Shown: in pieces, positions 51,843-61,077 of the stretch
Numbering within the stretch: position 1 is the first letter of the stretch
Layout: each line of letters starts with the position of its first letter
Assembly (NCBI RefSeq): GCF_016925635.1
Contig: NZ_CP070490.1
Coordinates: 744,001-808,000, forward strand
DNA from: Lysinibacillus fusiformis
GTDB lineage: Bacteria > Bacillota > Bacilli > Bacillales_A > Planococcaceae
Direction of reading: 5' to 3'
DNA length: 64,000 bases
Translations under genes and position numbers: made by a program
The notes under the pieces: generated by a model
The model's input: only the letters and a program-made list of their open reading frames with translations
Told to the model about the DNA's origin: nothing
Database searches by the model: none

Positions 51843-52700
51843 ATGGATTACTATGATTGCGTACTGAAGCTGATAGGTGATGAATACATCATAGCAAAGA
51901 AGTATGGGGCTAGAATTAAGAAAAGAGAACGCTCTAAGAAAACTGATGATGAACTACAGGCGGAAATTAAAAAGATAAAAATGGACGCTAGTCTTTCAGA
52001 CGTTGCGAAAATGACTAAAATCGCTATCTTGAAAAATAATGGAGCTAAAGAAAAGATAAGTAAGAAAAAGGAAACTCAAGTACCTAAAGGTCGGAAGCTT
52101 ACTATGAAGGAAAAGGAAACTTTCAGTGATTTAATGGATATGAACTTTAAGCTAGGCGATAAATATGTGACTCTGACTTATGCGAAGGAAGATGTGTCGC
52201 TAGATGAAGCTAGTCAAGATTTCGATAATTGGATAAAACGTATGCGTGAAAGATATTCTGATTTTAAATATCTAGGTGTGCGTTCCTTCCAAGAACGTGG
52301 TACAGTCCATTTCCATGTGCTGATGACGATACCTGATATACCGATAGACGAATTAAGAAACGGTGTATTTCAAGGCATATGGGGACATGGACATGTTGAT
52401 ATAGAAAAGATTTATAGTCTTAGTATGGTCGGAAAATATGCGAAATTAAAAAATTATCTAATAAAAAATTTACGTGAATTTAAAGCAGATGAACGCTCTT
52501 TCGATAAAAACTTACTTTTAAAGAGCAAAAATCTAGAGAAACCAGAGGTTATAAGAGGTACTTATAAAGAGATAAAAGAATATTTAAACAGGCTTGAAGG
52601 AGCTTTAAAAAAGATAGATGAATATAGATTTTCTCATGAATATCTAAATTATATTACTTCCGTTACCTTCATACGTATACGAAATAAAAATGAAAACTAA
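51843..52700 (+). CDS. HUH-endonuclease replication initiator (Rep)
   Basis: 285 residues. After a basic, coiled N-terminal region the rolling-circle motifs come in order: KYVTLTYAKE (motif 1), RGTVHFHVLMTI with the metal-binding His-x-His (motif 2) and YLIKNLREF with the catalytic Tyr (motif 3). Enzymes of this type nick the origin and stay linked through the Tyr. They are found on rolling-circle plasmids, filamentous phages and integrative elements. Here it suggests that the excised circle can replicate. GAAAGGATGG precedes the ATG. Confidence 0.8.
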   Translation: MDYYDCVLKLIGDEYIIAKKYGARIKKRERSKKTDDELQAEIKKIKMDASLSDVAKMTKIAILKNNGAKEKISKKKETQVPKGRKLTMKEKETFSDLMDMNFKLGDKYVTLTYAKEDVSLDEASQDFDNWIKRMRERYSDFKYLGVRSFQERGTVHFHVLMTIPDIPIDELRNGVFQGIWGHGHVDIEKIYSLSMVGKYAKLKNYLIKNLREFKADERSFDKNLLLKSKNLEKPEVIRGTYKEIKEYLNRLEGALKKIDEYRFSHEYLNYITSVTFIRIRNKNEN

Positions 52701-52891
52701 CCTTTAAAACATAAAAATTCGCTAGCGGTGATGAAAGTTCACTGTACCTTTGTACGAGTGTAGAAAAAGGTTATTATCATATTTTTTAAAAAATCAAAAC
52801 CTAATTTAGGGTTGTAATTATATACAAGAGCGTAATATGCTTATTTGGAATTTAATACCAAATAGCGATTATTCTATATGGAGGAGAAAGT

Positions 52892-53161
52892 ATGTCGCTA
52901 AATATCGAGGAGCTATATCAATTTGAAAGTAAAATAAATGAAATTCTAAACGCTGCTATTATGAGCGCAATCGAAAAATACCAAGCTTCTTTAACCTCTA
53001 AGGAATGGATGACGTTAGCCGAAGCCTCTAAATACGCTGGGGTCTCTCACAATACCTTTGTAAAATTTCGTGAAATGGGATTAAAAGTGGCTCAAGTAGA
53101 TGGGATAAAACGTGTATCACGTAATGAGATTGATACTTTCTTAAAAAAACATAGTTTCTAA
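52892..53161 (+). CDS. excisionase-like helix-turn-helix protein
   Basis: 89 residues: a helical N-terminus and a winged MerR-like HTH_17 domain (WMTLAEASKYAGVSHNTFVKFREMGLKVAQVDGIKRVSRNEIDTFL), the usual form of excisionases coupled to tyrosine integrases. ATGGAGGAG precedes the ATG. It stands directly upstream of the integrase, with a nine-pair hairpin (53179-53206) in between that could weaken integrase expression. Confidence 0.8.
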   Translation: MSLNIEELYQFESKINEILNAAIMSAIEKYQASLTSKEWMTLAEASKYAGVSHNTFVKFREMGLKVAQVDGIKRVSRNEIDTFLKKHSF

Positions 53162-53178
53162 TACGAATTTGAGAGACT

Positions 53179-53206
53179 GAACCTTTAGCTTTAACGTTAG
53201 AGGTTC
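53179..53206 (+). other. hairpin between excisionase and integrase genes
   Basis: GAACCTTTA and TAGAGGTTC pair (one G-T) around ten bases. There is no T run, so it is more likely a processing or attenuation structure than a terminator. Confidence 0.5.
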
Positions 53207-53248
53207 ACTCCCTCTATACCTTATAAATTGATATGGGAGGAAATATTA

Positions 53249-54418
53249 ATGACTAAAAAGCGCACAACGTCGATTGAAAGTTATACCTTGGCGAACGGAG
53301 AAAAGCGTTATAAGTTCCAAATTTATGTTGGAGTTGACCCTCTAACAGGAAAAGAAAAGCGTACCACTCGAAGCGGCTTTAAAAGGAAGAAAGAAGCTGA
53401 ACTAGCACTAGCACGAATAAAGCTTGAAATTTCTAAAGGTACGTTTCGGAAAGTACAAGCTGAAACCTACCAAGATATTTACGACTTGTGGATAAGGCAA
53501 TATGAGAAAATTGTAGAAGAAAGTACATTCGTTAAAACAGAAGGTATATTCCGCAACCATATATTACCTCATTTAGGTTTATATAAAATTGATAAGTTAA
53601 ATGTTGAGGTATGTCAAGAACATGTAGATAAATGGGCAAATAAACTTAAAAAGTATCGAATTATAAAATCCTACGCCGCAAAAGTAGTTGATTTTGCTAT
53701 TAAGCGTGGCTATATGCAAATCAACCCATTTAAGCTAGTTGATATGCCGAAGATAAAAAAAGAACCGCTTGAATTAGTGAAAGAAGTAGATGAAAATTTT
53801 TATACGCGTGAACAATTAAATAAGTTCCTTGATTACTTAAAAAAGGAAAATAAACCGAAAGTATATGTCCTTTTTAGACTTCTAGCTTATTCAGGAATGC
53901 GTAAAGGCGAAGCTTTAGCCCTTAACTGGAAGGATATAGACTTTAAAAACGATGAAATACGAATCAATAAAGCTATATCGAGGGGAAAAGATAATAAGCT
54001 ATATCTGAAAACGACGAAAACGGGTTCTATTCGAACAATTAAAATGGAGAAAGAAACGATGCGTACGTTAGCTTTATGGAAAAAGCAACAACAAAAGGAT
54101 TACCTAATTTTAGGGTTTAATACACTAAATGAAGAGCAGCTCGTGTTTAGTAATAAAGAAAATGAATTCTTACAGCCTACTAAAACTCGCAAATGGCTAG
54201 TTGATATACTAAAAAAATATAACCTAAAGCCAATTACTACACATGGGCTACGTCATACACACTGCTCCCTCCTATTCGAAGCGGGTGCGAATATTAAAGA
54301 AGTTCAAGACCGTTTAGGTCATTCCGATATTAAAACAACAATGGATATATATACTCACCTAACCCAAGAAGCTAAATCAGAGACTATTCGAAAATTCGAT
54401 AACTACCTGAATAATTAG
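53249..54418 (+). CDS. int: tyrosine recombinase / integrase of the element
   Basis: 389 residues with three parts: an N-terminal arm-binding domain (RYKFQIYVGVDPLTGKEKRTTRSGF), a core-binding helical domain (about 65-165) and the catalytic domain. The active residues are visible: Arg in YSGMRKGEALALNW, His-x-x-Arg in THGLRHTHCSLL, His in DRLGHSDIKTT, and the nucleophile Tyr in MDIYTHL. Tn916/ICE-type integrases have this layout. The ATG at 53249 follows GGGAGG. The gene ends 142 bases from the attachment site at ssrA, the usual place. Confidence 0.95.
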   Translation: MTKKRTTSIESYTLANGEKRYKFQIYVGVDPLTGKEKRTTRSGFKRKKEAELALARIKLEISKGTFRKVQAETYQDIYDLWIRQYEKIVEESTFVKTEGIFRNHILPHLGLYKIDKLNVEVCQEHVDKWANKLKKYRIIKSYAAKVVDFAIKRGYMQINPFKLVDMPKIKKEPLELVKEVDENFYTREQLNKFLDYLKKENKPKVYVLFRLLAYSGMRKGEALALNWKDIDFKNDEIRINKAISRGKDNKLYLKTTKTGSIRTIKMEKETMRTLALWKKQQQKDYLILGFNTLNEEQLVFSNKENEFLQPTKTRKWLVDILKKYNLKPITTHGLRHTHCSLLFEAGANIKEVQDRLGHSDIKTTMDIYTHLTQEAKSETIRKFDNYLNN

Positions 54419-54429
54419 CTTAAAATCTT

Positions 54430-54465
54430 ACTACGGTTTTAACTACGACCTTAACTACGGTTAAT
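54430..54465. repeat. right arm-type integrase sites
   Basis: Three consecutive 12-base units beginning ACTACGGTTTTA, ACTACGACCTTA and ACTACGGTTAAT, 95 bases inside the right core. They share ACTACGG with the left end. Confidence 0.75.
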
Positions 54466-54493
54466 TATAATTGAACGAAATCATATGATATAG

Positions 54494-54536
54494 AAAAAAC
54501 GCCAAAACCCGTATAAGTCAAGGGTTTTGACGTTCA
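54494..54536 (-). terminator. terminator behind ssrA
   Basis: AACG.CAAAACCC and GGGTTTTG.CGTT pair, and on the minus strand TTTTTT follows. It lies inside the element but downstream of ssrA, so it now ends the tmRNA transcript; it may also serve the integrase gene. Confidence 0.75.
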
Positions 54537-54559
54537 ATGAATCTCAATGAAATCTTTAA

Positions 54560-54583
54560 ATGGAGACGGCGGGAGTCGAACCC
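54560..54583 (-). repeat. proximal attachment site within ssrA
   Basis: 24 bases forming the T arm and acceptor end of tmRNA, identical to 44909-44932. Integration here keeps the tmRNA sequence intact. Confidence 0.9.
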
Positions 54584-54913
54584 GCGTCCAGAAACTCCAA
54601 TACTTCAGCTTCTACGCGTGTAGTTTGCCTATTTACGATTCACGTAACATTATGCCGACAAACAGGCGTCCTGTACGCTAACCTGGAAATCTCTTGCCGA
54701 TGACTCAGGTGGTACCATCGACCGTATCCCACTAAAGTTGGGCCCCACGTTCTCTACATGGGCGATAGAGAGGCAGAGCGCTTACGAGCTTACGCTGCGA
54801 AAGCTAAGTTTTGTTGTTTGCCAGTTATTATATAACTGTCGTTGATGACGGAGCCGAGCCCTCCGACGCGCGACTAAAGCTTGAACCATCCCTGTCGAAT
54901 CCGTAACGTCCCC
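54561..54913 (-). ncRNA. ssrA: tmRNA
   Basis: 353 nt. The 5' end GGGGACGTTACGGATTCGAC and the 3' end GGTTCGACTCCCGCCGTCTCCA form the tRNA-like part, with seven acceptor pairs including one G-U. CCA is not encoded beyond the discriminator A. The tag frame at 54822-54790 reads GKQQNLAFAA and a TAA stop, to which the charged Ala adds the first residue. It rescues stalled ribosomes together with SmpB, encoded just upstream on the same strand. A TATATT box lies four bases before the 5' end. Confidence 0.97.
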
Positions 54914-55117
54914 TTGAATATAAAGCGAAGCGGTTGGGCCTCGTTCAAACAAAGAGCTAGAATTGCTTCTAGTACGGTGGGAGCTTAAAAGTACGCTTCC
55001 ATGAAATCTGGCAATCAGTAATACATATTATAAAACAAAACTATTGATAGTTCAAGCATCCCGCTATCGTAGAAAAAATTGGCTTAGATACTTAGGGTAT
55101 CCGTTAGATTGAGCTTT

Positions 55118-55201
55118 CTATCCATCACTTTTGCTTTGCTATCCACCACATTTCAATCTTTATCCGTCACTTTCGCCATTCTACCCGCCACGCCCAGCAC
55201 C
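55118..55201. repeat. four degenerate 21-bp tandem repeats
   Basis: Four neighbouring 21-base units begin CTATCCATCACTTTTGC, CTATCCACCACATTTC, TTATCCGTCACTTTCGC and CTACCCGCCACGCCC. They lie between ssrA and the smpB terminator. The remainder of the 54914-55117 gap contains the ssrA promoter area and nothing else recognisable. Confidence 0.6.
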
Positions 55202-55219
55202 ACTGCCACCCAACAACCG

Positions 55220-55253
55220 AAAAAAGCTCACCGCAGTCCAGCAGTGAGCTTTC
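55220..55253 (-). terminator. terminator after smpB
   Basis: AAAGCTCAC.GC and GC.GTGAGCTTT pair, followed by TTTTTT on the minus strand. Confidence 0.85.
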
Positions 55254-55263
55254 TCCAAATCTA

Positions 55264-55731
55264 TTAATATTGATTTTTGGATTTGAAGGTACGTTCCATT
55301 TCGCGTTTGGCTTCTTTTTTGCGCATGTCGTTGCGTTTATCGTAGTCTTTTTTCCCTTTGCCGACGCCGATTAAAAGCTTGGCATAGCCGTCTTTGATGT
55401 ACATTTTCAATGGGACGATTGTGTAGCCGTCACGCTTTACGGCACCGACTAGCTCGCCGATTTGCTTTTTGTGGAGCAGCAGTTTGCGGGCGCGCAGTGG
55501 GTCGTGATTGAAACGGTTGCCTTGATCGAAGTGGCTAACATGCATGTTGCTAATCCATGCTTCGCCATTGGTGATTCGGACATAGGAGTCCTTTAGTTGG
55601 GCCTTGCCTGCACGGATGGATTTGATTTCTGTGCCTGTTAGTACCATGCCTGCTTCGATTGTTTCTTCGATGAAGTAGTCATGGCCTGCTTTTTTGTTTT
55701 GTGCTAATACTTTACCAGTACCTTTTGCCAT
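55264..55731 (-). CDS. smpB: SmpB, tmRNA-binding protein
   Basis: 155 residues, the normal length. [47 protein letters not shown] is the conserved beta-barrel, and the C-terminal tail [26 protein letters not shown] is the helix that enters the ribosome mRNA channel. It carries tmRNA to stalled ribosomes. The ATG at 55731 is preferred, after GAGGGTGA; a GTG three codons earlier lies inside that site. ssrA is downstream, rnr upstream. Confidence 0.95.
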   Translation of the reverse strand: MAKGTGKVLAQNKKAGHDYFIEETIEAGMVLTGTEIKSIRAGKAQLKDSYVRITNGEAWISNMHVSHFDQGNRFNHDPLRARKLLLHKKQIGELVGAVKRDGYTIVPLKMYIKDGYAKLLIGVGKGKKDYDKRNDMRKKEAKREMERTFKSKNQY

Positions 55732-55753
55732 ATTTTTCACCCTCTACTTAAAA

Positions 55754-55803
55754 GGTTGAGCTTAAGCGAAAGCACCCTTTCAATGGATACTTTCGCTTAG
55801 GCT
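55754..55803 (-). other. long hairpin between rnr and smpB
   Basis: AAGCCTAAGCGAAAG and CTTTCGCTTAAGCT pair with one bulge around 17 bases. No T run follows, so transcription probably continues into smpB and the hairpin may mark a processing point. Confidence 0.6.
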
Positions 55804-58271
55804 TATTTACGTTTTGATTTTTTCTTTTTGCCTTTTTTGGCAATGCCCTCATAGAACTTTTGCTTTTGCTTCACGCGTTTTTTAGGACCTGGGCTTGAGT
55901 CATCTTTGCGGCGACCACGTGGGTCACGGTCGCTTTCACGACGTTCACCTTGCTTGGCGCTACGACTTCCTCGGTCTTCCTCTTGGCGACCGCCTCTGCG
56001 ATTGCCCCCACGGCTGCCTCGTTCCTCATCACTGCGTGTGCTTCGGCGACTGCGTTCACCTTTGTTATCGCTGTAATTTTTACGTGCATGAATAACAGTA
56101 GGTGCTGCTTTGCGTGTTCGTCCATATGAAGTTACCATTCCAACGATTTCAAAGTCAATGGATGACTCCTCAATAATGACATTGGCCACACGAACGGTTA
56201 CTTCATCACCAATACGGAATTGGCGATTCGTTCGTTCCCCAATCATAATCATTTGACGATCATCAAAACGGTAATAATCATCTGTCATATTGCTAATATG
56301 GACAAGTCCTTCGATTGTGTTTGGTAGCTCCACAAAAATACCGAAGTTTGTAATCGATGAAACAATTCCTTCGAATTCTTCGCCAATTTTGTCGGACATA
56401 TATTGTGCTTTTTTCAAAGCATCTGTATCACGTTCTGCATCAACAGCACGGCGTTCACGCTCAGATGTGTGATCGGCAATTTCATCCATTGCCATACTCC
56501 ACTGTGCAATTGTTTCTCTAGATGTATCCTTATTAATTAAATACGTACGAATTAAACGGTGTACGATTAAGTCTGGATAACGACGAATTGGTGATGTGAA
56601 GTGTGTATAGAAATCAGTTGATAAACCAAAGTGACCAATGCTTTCAGGATAGTACTTCGCCTGCTGCATCGAGCGTAAGAGCATTGTTGAGATAACAGGC
56701 TCCTCTGGCATACCCTCAATGGCCTTTAATACATCCTGTAATGCCTTAGGATGAACCGTATTACCAGTACCTTTAATTAAAATACCAAAGTTTGTGACAA
56801 ATTCAAAGAAGCGTTGAAGCTTTTCAGGCTTTGGATCTTCGTGAATACGGTATAGGAACGGTACATTCATCCAGTGGAAATGCTCAGCTATTGTTTCATT
56901 GGCAGCTAGCATGAAATCTTCAATTAATTTCTCCGCTACTGTCCGTTCACGTAATTCAATATCAACTGGCCATCCTTCTTCGTTCACGATCACCTTGGAT
57001 TCTTTAAAGTCAAAGTCAATCGCCCCTCGTGTTTCACGTTTACGACGTAAAATACCAGATAGCTCAGCCATATTTTTAAACATTGGAACAAGTGGCTCGT
57101 AGCGTTCGATTAGTGCCTCATCCTGCTCCTCTAAAATCATGTAAACGTCCTTATATGTCATACGCTCAGTCGTTTTAATGACACTTTGGAAAATTTCATG
57201 TGCAATGACATTGCCATTCGCATCAATAATCATTTCACAAGATAGTGTTAAACGGTCAACCTGAGGATTTAATGAACAAATGCCGTTCGATAAACGATGT
57301 GGAATCATTGGGATTACACGGTCTGTTAAATAAACACTTGTCGCACGATCATAAGCTTCAATGTCAATGACTGAGCCTTGCGTTACATAATAACTTACGT
57401 CTGCAATATGTACGCCAAGCTTATAAGTACCATCTACATTTTTCGTTACGGTTACGGCATCATCCAAATCCTTTGCATCTGCACCATCGATCGTCACAAT
57501 CGTTTCATGACGTAAATCACGACGGCCTACTAAATCGGCCTCAGTAATTTCATCTGGCACACGCTGGGCAGCAGCAATGACTTCATCCGGGAATTCAGGT
57601 GGAATGTCATGCTTATATAAAATAGATAAAATGTCCACACCAGGGTCATTTTTATGCCCTAAAATTTTCGTAATATAGCCTGTAGCAGATTTTAAATCCT
57701 CTGGCCATGTTGCTACCTCAACAACAACCTTATGTCCATCAACAGCGCCTAATGTATCTCCTTTGGCAATAAAGATATCCATTGGTAGCTTTTTATCATC
57801 TAAGACAACAAAGCCAAAGCCACGGTTAGCCTGGAATGTGCCGACAAAGCTTGTTTGACCACGCTCGACGACCTTTGTAACCGTACCCTCACGTCGGTCA
57901 CCGAATGATTCCTTTAAAACACGAATCAGCACGATGTCTCCATTAATAGCGCCATTAATTTCGTGAGGTGGAATGAACACATCATCCATGCCCTCGACAT
58001 CAGGTGTCACGAAGCCGAAGCCCTTCGCATGTCCGATAAATTTACCTCTTAGCAAATTCATACGCTCCGGTAAGCCATAGCGATTGGAGCGAGAACGTAC
58101 AACTAACCCTTGCCCTTCCATGCGGACAAGTGTTTTCACAAGCTCCTTGAACTCCTCCGCATCCTCAAAGCCAAATTCATCCTCGATTTCACCGACAGTT
58201 AGTGGTTTATAATCCTCTTTGCTAAAAAAATCGAGTAAACGACTTTGTAGTGTATCTTTTTGGTCTTTCAT
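55803..58271 (-). CDS. rnr: ribonuclease R
   Basis: 822 residues with the full RNase R order: N-terminal winged helix, two cold-shock domains ([30 protein letters not shown]), the RNB catalytic domain ([14 protein letters not shown] with the Asp cluster, [24 protein letters not shown]), an S1 domain ([28 protein letters not shown]) and a basic Lys/Arg/Gly-rich tail. It degrades structured RNA from the 3' end and helps tmRNA-linked decay. The ATG at 58271 follows AAGGAGGG; the frame extends six codons further up without a site. Confidence 0.96.
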   Translation of the reverse strand: MKDQKDTLQSRLLDFFSKEDYKPLTVGEIEDEFGFEDAEEFKELVKTLVRMEGQGLVVRSRSNRYGLPERMNLLRGKFIGHAKGFGFVTPDVEGMDDVFIPPHEINGAINGDIVLIRVLKESFGDRREGTVTKVVERGQTSFVGTFQANRGFGFVVLDDKKLPMDIFIAKGDTLGAVDGHKVVVEVATWPEDLKSATGYITKILGHKNDPGVDILSILYKHDIPPEFPDEVIAAAQRVPDEITEADLVGRRDLRHETIVTIDGADAKDLDDAVTVTKNVDGTYKLGVHIADVSYYVTQGSVIDIEAYDRATSVYLTDRVIPMIPHRLSNGICSLNPQVDRLTLSCEMIIDANGNVIAHEIFQSVIKTTERMTYKDVYMILEEQDEALIERYEPLVPMFKNMAELSGILRRKRETRGAIDFDFKESKVIVNEEGWPVDIELRERTVAEKLIEDFMLAANETIAEHFHWMNVPFLYRIHEDPKPEKLQRFFEFVTNFGILIKGTGNTVHPKALQDVLKAIEGMPEEPVISTMLLRSMQQAKYYPESIGHFGLSTDFYTHFTSPIRRYPDLIVHRLIRTYLINKDTSRETIAQWSMAMDEIADHTSERERRAVDAERDTDALKKAQYMSDKIGEEFEGIVSSITNFGIFVELPNTIEGLVHISNMTDDYYRFDDRQMIMIGERTNRQFRIGDEVTVRVANVIIEESSIDFEIVGMVTSYGRTRKAAPTVIHARKNYSDNKGERSRRSTRSDEERGSRGGNRRGGRQEEDRGSRSAKQGERRESDRDPRGRRKDDSSPGPKKRVKQKQKFYEGIAKKGKKKKSKRK

Positions 58272-58309
58272 ACATATTCCCTCCTTCATGAGAAAATCCT
58301 ATTTATTAT

Positions 58310-59056
58310 TTATTGTGCCCAATTTAGGCTTTCTAAAAAGCGATAAATATCTTCATGTAATTGATCTTTTTCTTGATCTAATGTAATAACATGTTTTGAG
58401 TTTTCATACCACTTGATGTGCTTTTCAAGTGACTCAGTTTGATTATATATAATGTTGGCAGATTCTGTCTCTATTACTTCATCATTTGTAGCTTGTACGA
58501 CAAAAATAGGCGCATAAATCATGTCAATTTCTTGACGAGTACGGGCTATAAATTCTCGCAACTGCTGTAGAGATGGCATGCCATTTTCAGCAATGAGCGC
58601 AACTTCAGCTTCAATTTGTTCTTCCTGTTTCCCTTGGAACTTTTTATAGTCCCTTGCATATTTCAAGACACCCTCAAACATAACGTCGGTTGTACGCATT
58701 GTCATGGGGGCGCACATTGTGACAATTCCTTTAACAGGATTATTTAATGCAATGTTTAACGCCATGACACCGCCTAATGAAAGGCCAGCAACGGCAATTT
58801 CCTGATAGCCAGCATCCTGTAACTGTTTGTAGGCGGCAACGACATCCTGCCACCAGTCTGCTGGTCCTGTTGTGATTAGTTCTTCTGGTTCCACACCGTG
58901 ACCTTTATAGTGAGGTGCTAATGTAGTATACCCTTTTTTCTCTAAAAATCTACCAAGCATTCGTACGTCTGCAGAGCTTCCTGTGAAGCCGTGTAATAAT
59001 AAAACAGCACGTGATCCTGCTTGAAAGAAAAATGGCTGTGATAATGTTTTGTTCAC
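58310..59056 (-). CDS. est: carboxylesterase (EstA/YvaK type)
   Basis: 248 residues of alpha/beta hydrolase. The oxyanion loop is [10 protein letters not shown], the nucleophile elbow is [12 protein letters not shown], and the catalytic Asp and His are near NDEVIE and NSKHVITLD. It is the monoacylglycerol-lipase-like carboxylesterase that always sits between secG and rnr in Bacillaceae. The GTG at 59056 is used because AAGGAG stands eight bases ahead; the frame is open a little farther. Confidence 0.92.
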   Translation of the reverse strand: MNKTLSQPFFFQAGSRAVLLLHGFTGSSADVRMLGRFLEKKGYTTLAPHYKGHGVEPEELITTGPADWWQDVVAAYKQLQDAGYQEIAVAGLSLGGVMALNIALNNPVKGIVTMCAPMTMRTTDVMFEGVLKYARDYKKFQGKQEEQIEAEVALIAENGMPSLQQLREFIARTRQEIDMIYAPIFVVQATNDEVIETESANIIYNQTESLEKHIKWYENSKHVITLDQEKDQLHEDIYRFLESLNWAQ

Positions 59057-59198
59057 TGTAAGCACTCCTTCATTCTAAAACACTTATACATACTATACCC
59101 ATTATAGTCATCTCGATGATGTCCAGCGATTGACATTTGGATATTGCGTTACAATTCATTTTTTACTACAGAGAGAGGATTTACCATTTAACAATGAT

Positions 59199-59231
59199 AA
59201 AAGAAAACGCCCAACCAATTCGGTTAGGCGA
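59199..59231 (-). terminator. terminator after secG
   Basis: CGCC.AACC and GGTT.GGCG pair around AATT, followed by TTTTCTTTT on the minus strand. Confidence 0.65.
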
Positions 59232-59245
59232 TATATCTTCAACTA

Positions 59246-59473
59246 TTAGATTTTTGTAATAGCGATTGCTAAAATAAAGAACACTATAGCTAACACAATT
59301 GTTGCACGGTGAAGGATTAAATCCATACCACGCGCTTTTTGCTTTCCAAATAGTTGCTCAGCTCCACCCGAGATGGCACCTGATAAGCCTGCACTTTTAC
59401 TAGATTGAAGTAATACCACAACGATTAACGCTAATGATACGATAACTAATGAAACTAATACTACTGTATGCAT
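59246..59473 (-). CDS. secG: SecG, protein translocase subunit
   Basis: 75 residues, two membrane helices: [41 protein letters not shown], the conserved SecG stretch, and [19 protein letters not shown]. SecG is the small subunit of the SecYEG channel. GGGAGG precedes the ATG. It leads the minus-strand series secG, est, rnr, smpB, ssrA. Confidence 0.95.
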   Translation of the reverse strand: MHTVVLVSLVIVSLALIVVVLLQSSKSAGLSGAISGGAEQLFGKQKARGMDLILHRATIVLAIVFFILAIAITKI

Positions 59474-59678
59474 TCACTGCACCTCCCGAACTTTGAAACA
59501 TCACAACAGACTACATTATAACAAAAAAAGGTTGCCATGACAAACTTAGCTTTATGTTTTGCGGGATTTTTTCCGCTTCATGCCTCTCTCCTTGTCGACT
59601 TATGCTACTATTTGTGGATGTCACTCCCTATAAATTAAATTATAATGGCAAAAATGAATTTTTTTGGAGGATGGGAAA

Positions 59679-60926
59679 ATGAATAAAAAAATAACAGCGC
59701 TGCTTGTACTATGCTGCATGATTCCCTTTCTTACGGCATGCTCAAAGGCCATTGACATACTTCTTGATGAGGATGATGTAACAACTACGACCTTAGCAGA
59801 AGAAACAGAGAATGATATAAAGAAGCCAGAAAGTAAAGCGTTATCTGCTTCTTTTTCACCTAATGATCTTTTCTCTACCTCATTATTTAAGGATGATCCT
59901 GCCTTACTACAATTCACTAAAAAAGTAGAAAAACAAGTAGCAAAGTTTGAACAGCACTTTGAAGTCCCTTATACAGGGAAGCTAGCTTTCGAAGATTTTG
60001 AAGTGCAGTTGAATGACTTAAATAGCCTCCTGACCTTTGTTGACCCCTATACAGCTGGTTATTTTCTTACTTATGAATGGACTGCTTGGGAAACAGATGA
60101 TGGCTATTTGGTGGAGTTGTCGATTGATTACTTAACAGATGCCAAGAAGGAGAAAAAGGTCGATCAATATGTAGATGCTTTTGCTGACCAGTATATTACG
60201 AAGGAAATGACAGATTTTGAGCGCGCTAAAATTATTAATGATACTGTCGTACAGTTGGCCACTTATACAGAACAAGGCTCTACTGAGGGACAAACGGTTT
60301 TTGAGCTAATAGATGAGGAAACTGCGGTATGTCAGGCCTATGCCCTACTAGCTTATCGCCTACTATTGGCTTCGAATGTAGAAGCGAAATATGTTTATGG
60401 CTATAGCGAGGATCAGCTGCATGCTTGGAATTTAGTCAGTATCGATGGCAACTGGTATCACCTTGATACAACATGGAATGATGTGGATTCAGCGGAGCCT
60501 TATGCGATTTCCTATGAATACTTTTTAGTCAATGATGAAAAACTAAGCCAAGATCATTTATGGGCAAATGAAAACTATTTTGCTGCTACAAATAATGATT
60601 ATGATTTTATGCATGATATGTGGTATGCCAATACTGTAGATGATGTGATTTATTATAATAGTATCAACGATAATATGGTCTATTCTTATAATTTTGACAC
60701 CAATGAAAACCATCATATTACAGAAACGGCGTGCTATTATTTAGCTACTTATCAAGAATCCATTTATTGCAGCGACTATGACAATGCTGGTTATTTAACA
60801 AAAATTGATGTCCAGGACGGCTCCGAAGAAGTCTTACTCGAAGATGAAGTCCTCAATCTGTACATCGAAGCAGGCACTTTATATTATGAAACGATAGACG
60901 GTGCACAACATCAGGAAAATTTGTAA
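59679..60926 (+). CDS. lipoprotein with transglutaminase-like domain
   Basis: 415 residues. A lipoprotein signal (ITALLVLCCMIPFLTAC) is followed by a linker and a transglutaminase-like domain around residues 180-290, where Cys is in EETAVCQAYALLAYRLLL, His in DQLHAWNLVSI, and Asp in YHLDTTWND. The last 120 residues are a beta-rich repeat region (VDDVIYYNS, QESIYCSDY, EAGTLYYET). Transglutaminase-like proteins of this sort act as proteases or cross-linkers on the cell surface, but the activity is not known. GGAGG precedes the ATG at 59679. Confidence 0.78.
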   Translation: MNKKITALLVLCCMIPFLTACSKAIDILLDEDDVTTTTLAEETENDIKKPESKALSASFSPNDLFSTSLFKDDPALLQFTKKVEKQVAKFEQHFEVPYTGKLAFEDFEVQLNDLNSLLTFVDPYTAGYFLTYEWTAWETDDGYLVELSIDYLTDAKKEKKVDQYVDAFADQYITKEMTDFERAKIINDTVVQLATYTEQGSTEGQTVFELIDEETAVCQAYALLAYRLLLASNVEAKYVYGYSEDQLHAWNLVSIDGNWYHLDTTWNDVDSAEPYAISYEYFLVNDEKLSQDHLWANENYFAATNNDYDFMHDMWYANTVDDVIYYNSINDNMVYSYNFDTNENHHITETACYYLATYQESIYCSDYDNAGYLTKIDVQDGSEEVLLEDEVLNLYIEAGTLYYETIDGAQHQENL

Positions 60927-60934
60927 CGCTCTCC

Positions 60935-60972
60935 AAAAGAATCTGTGTGAACCTCTACATAGATTCTTTTCT
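60935..60972 (+). terminator. terminator after the transglutaminase-like gene
   Basis: AAAAGAATCTGTGT and ACATAGATTCTTTT pair (one G-T) around an eight-base loop. Confidence 0.85.
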
Positions 60973-61003
60973 TCCTCATTATTTACAGAATTACCATACT
61001 TCA

Positions 61004-61044
61004 TTAACAAACCTTTAACGCTAGCTTTACACCCTTCCTTTACA
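61004..61044 (+). promoter_or_regulatory. Pho box upstream of alkaline phosphatase
   Basis: Four TT(A/T)AC(A/G) hexamers: TTAACA at 61004, TTAACG at 61015, TTTACA at 61026 and TTTACA at 61039, about 11 bases apart. This is the PhoP binding arrangement of Bacillus phosphate-starvation genes, 34-74 bases before the phosphatase start. Confidence 0.8.
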
Positions 61045-61077
61045 CTTACAGTTGAATTCATCTAAAGGAGGAAAATC

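Larger units (their letters stand above)
44909..54583. mobile_element. integrative element at the 3' end of ssrA (9.65 kb)
   Basis: Bounded by two 24-bp identical direct repeats that equal the tmRNA 3' end, one of them (54560-54583) completing the functional tmRNA. Inside, next to that end, are a tyrosine integrase and an excisionase-like gene. Arm-type 12-bp repeats lie at both ends. Cargo: two C5-cytosine methyltransferases with a candidate endonuclease, DUF1643, an XRE repressor with operator, a HUH Rep protein and small proteins. No conjugation, capsid or portal genes are seen, so it is a small integrative and possibly mobilisable or satellite element. Confidence 0.88.

Noticed and set aside
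55871-56125. 84-residue minus frame rich in Ala and Val
   Set aside because: Shadow of the Lys/Arg/Gly-rich tail of RNase R in another frame.
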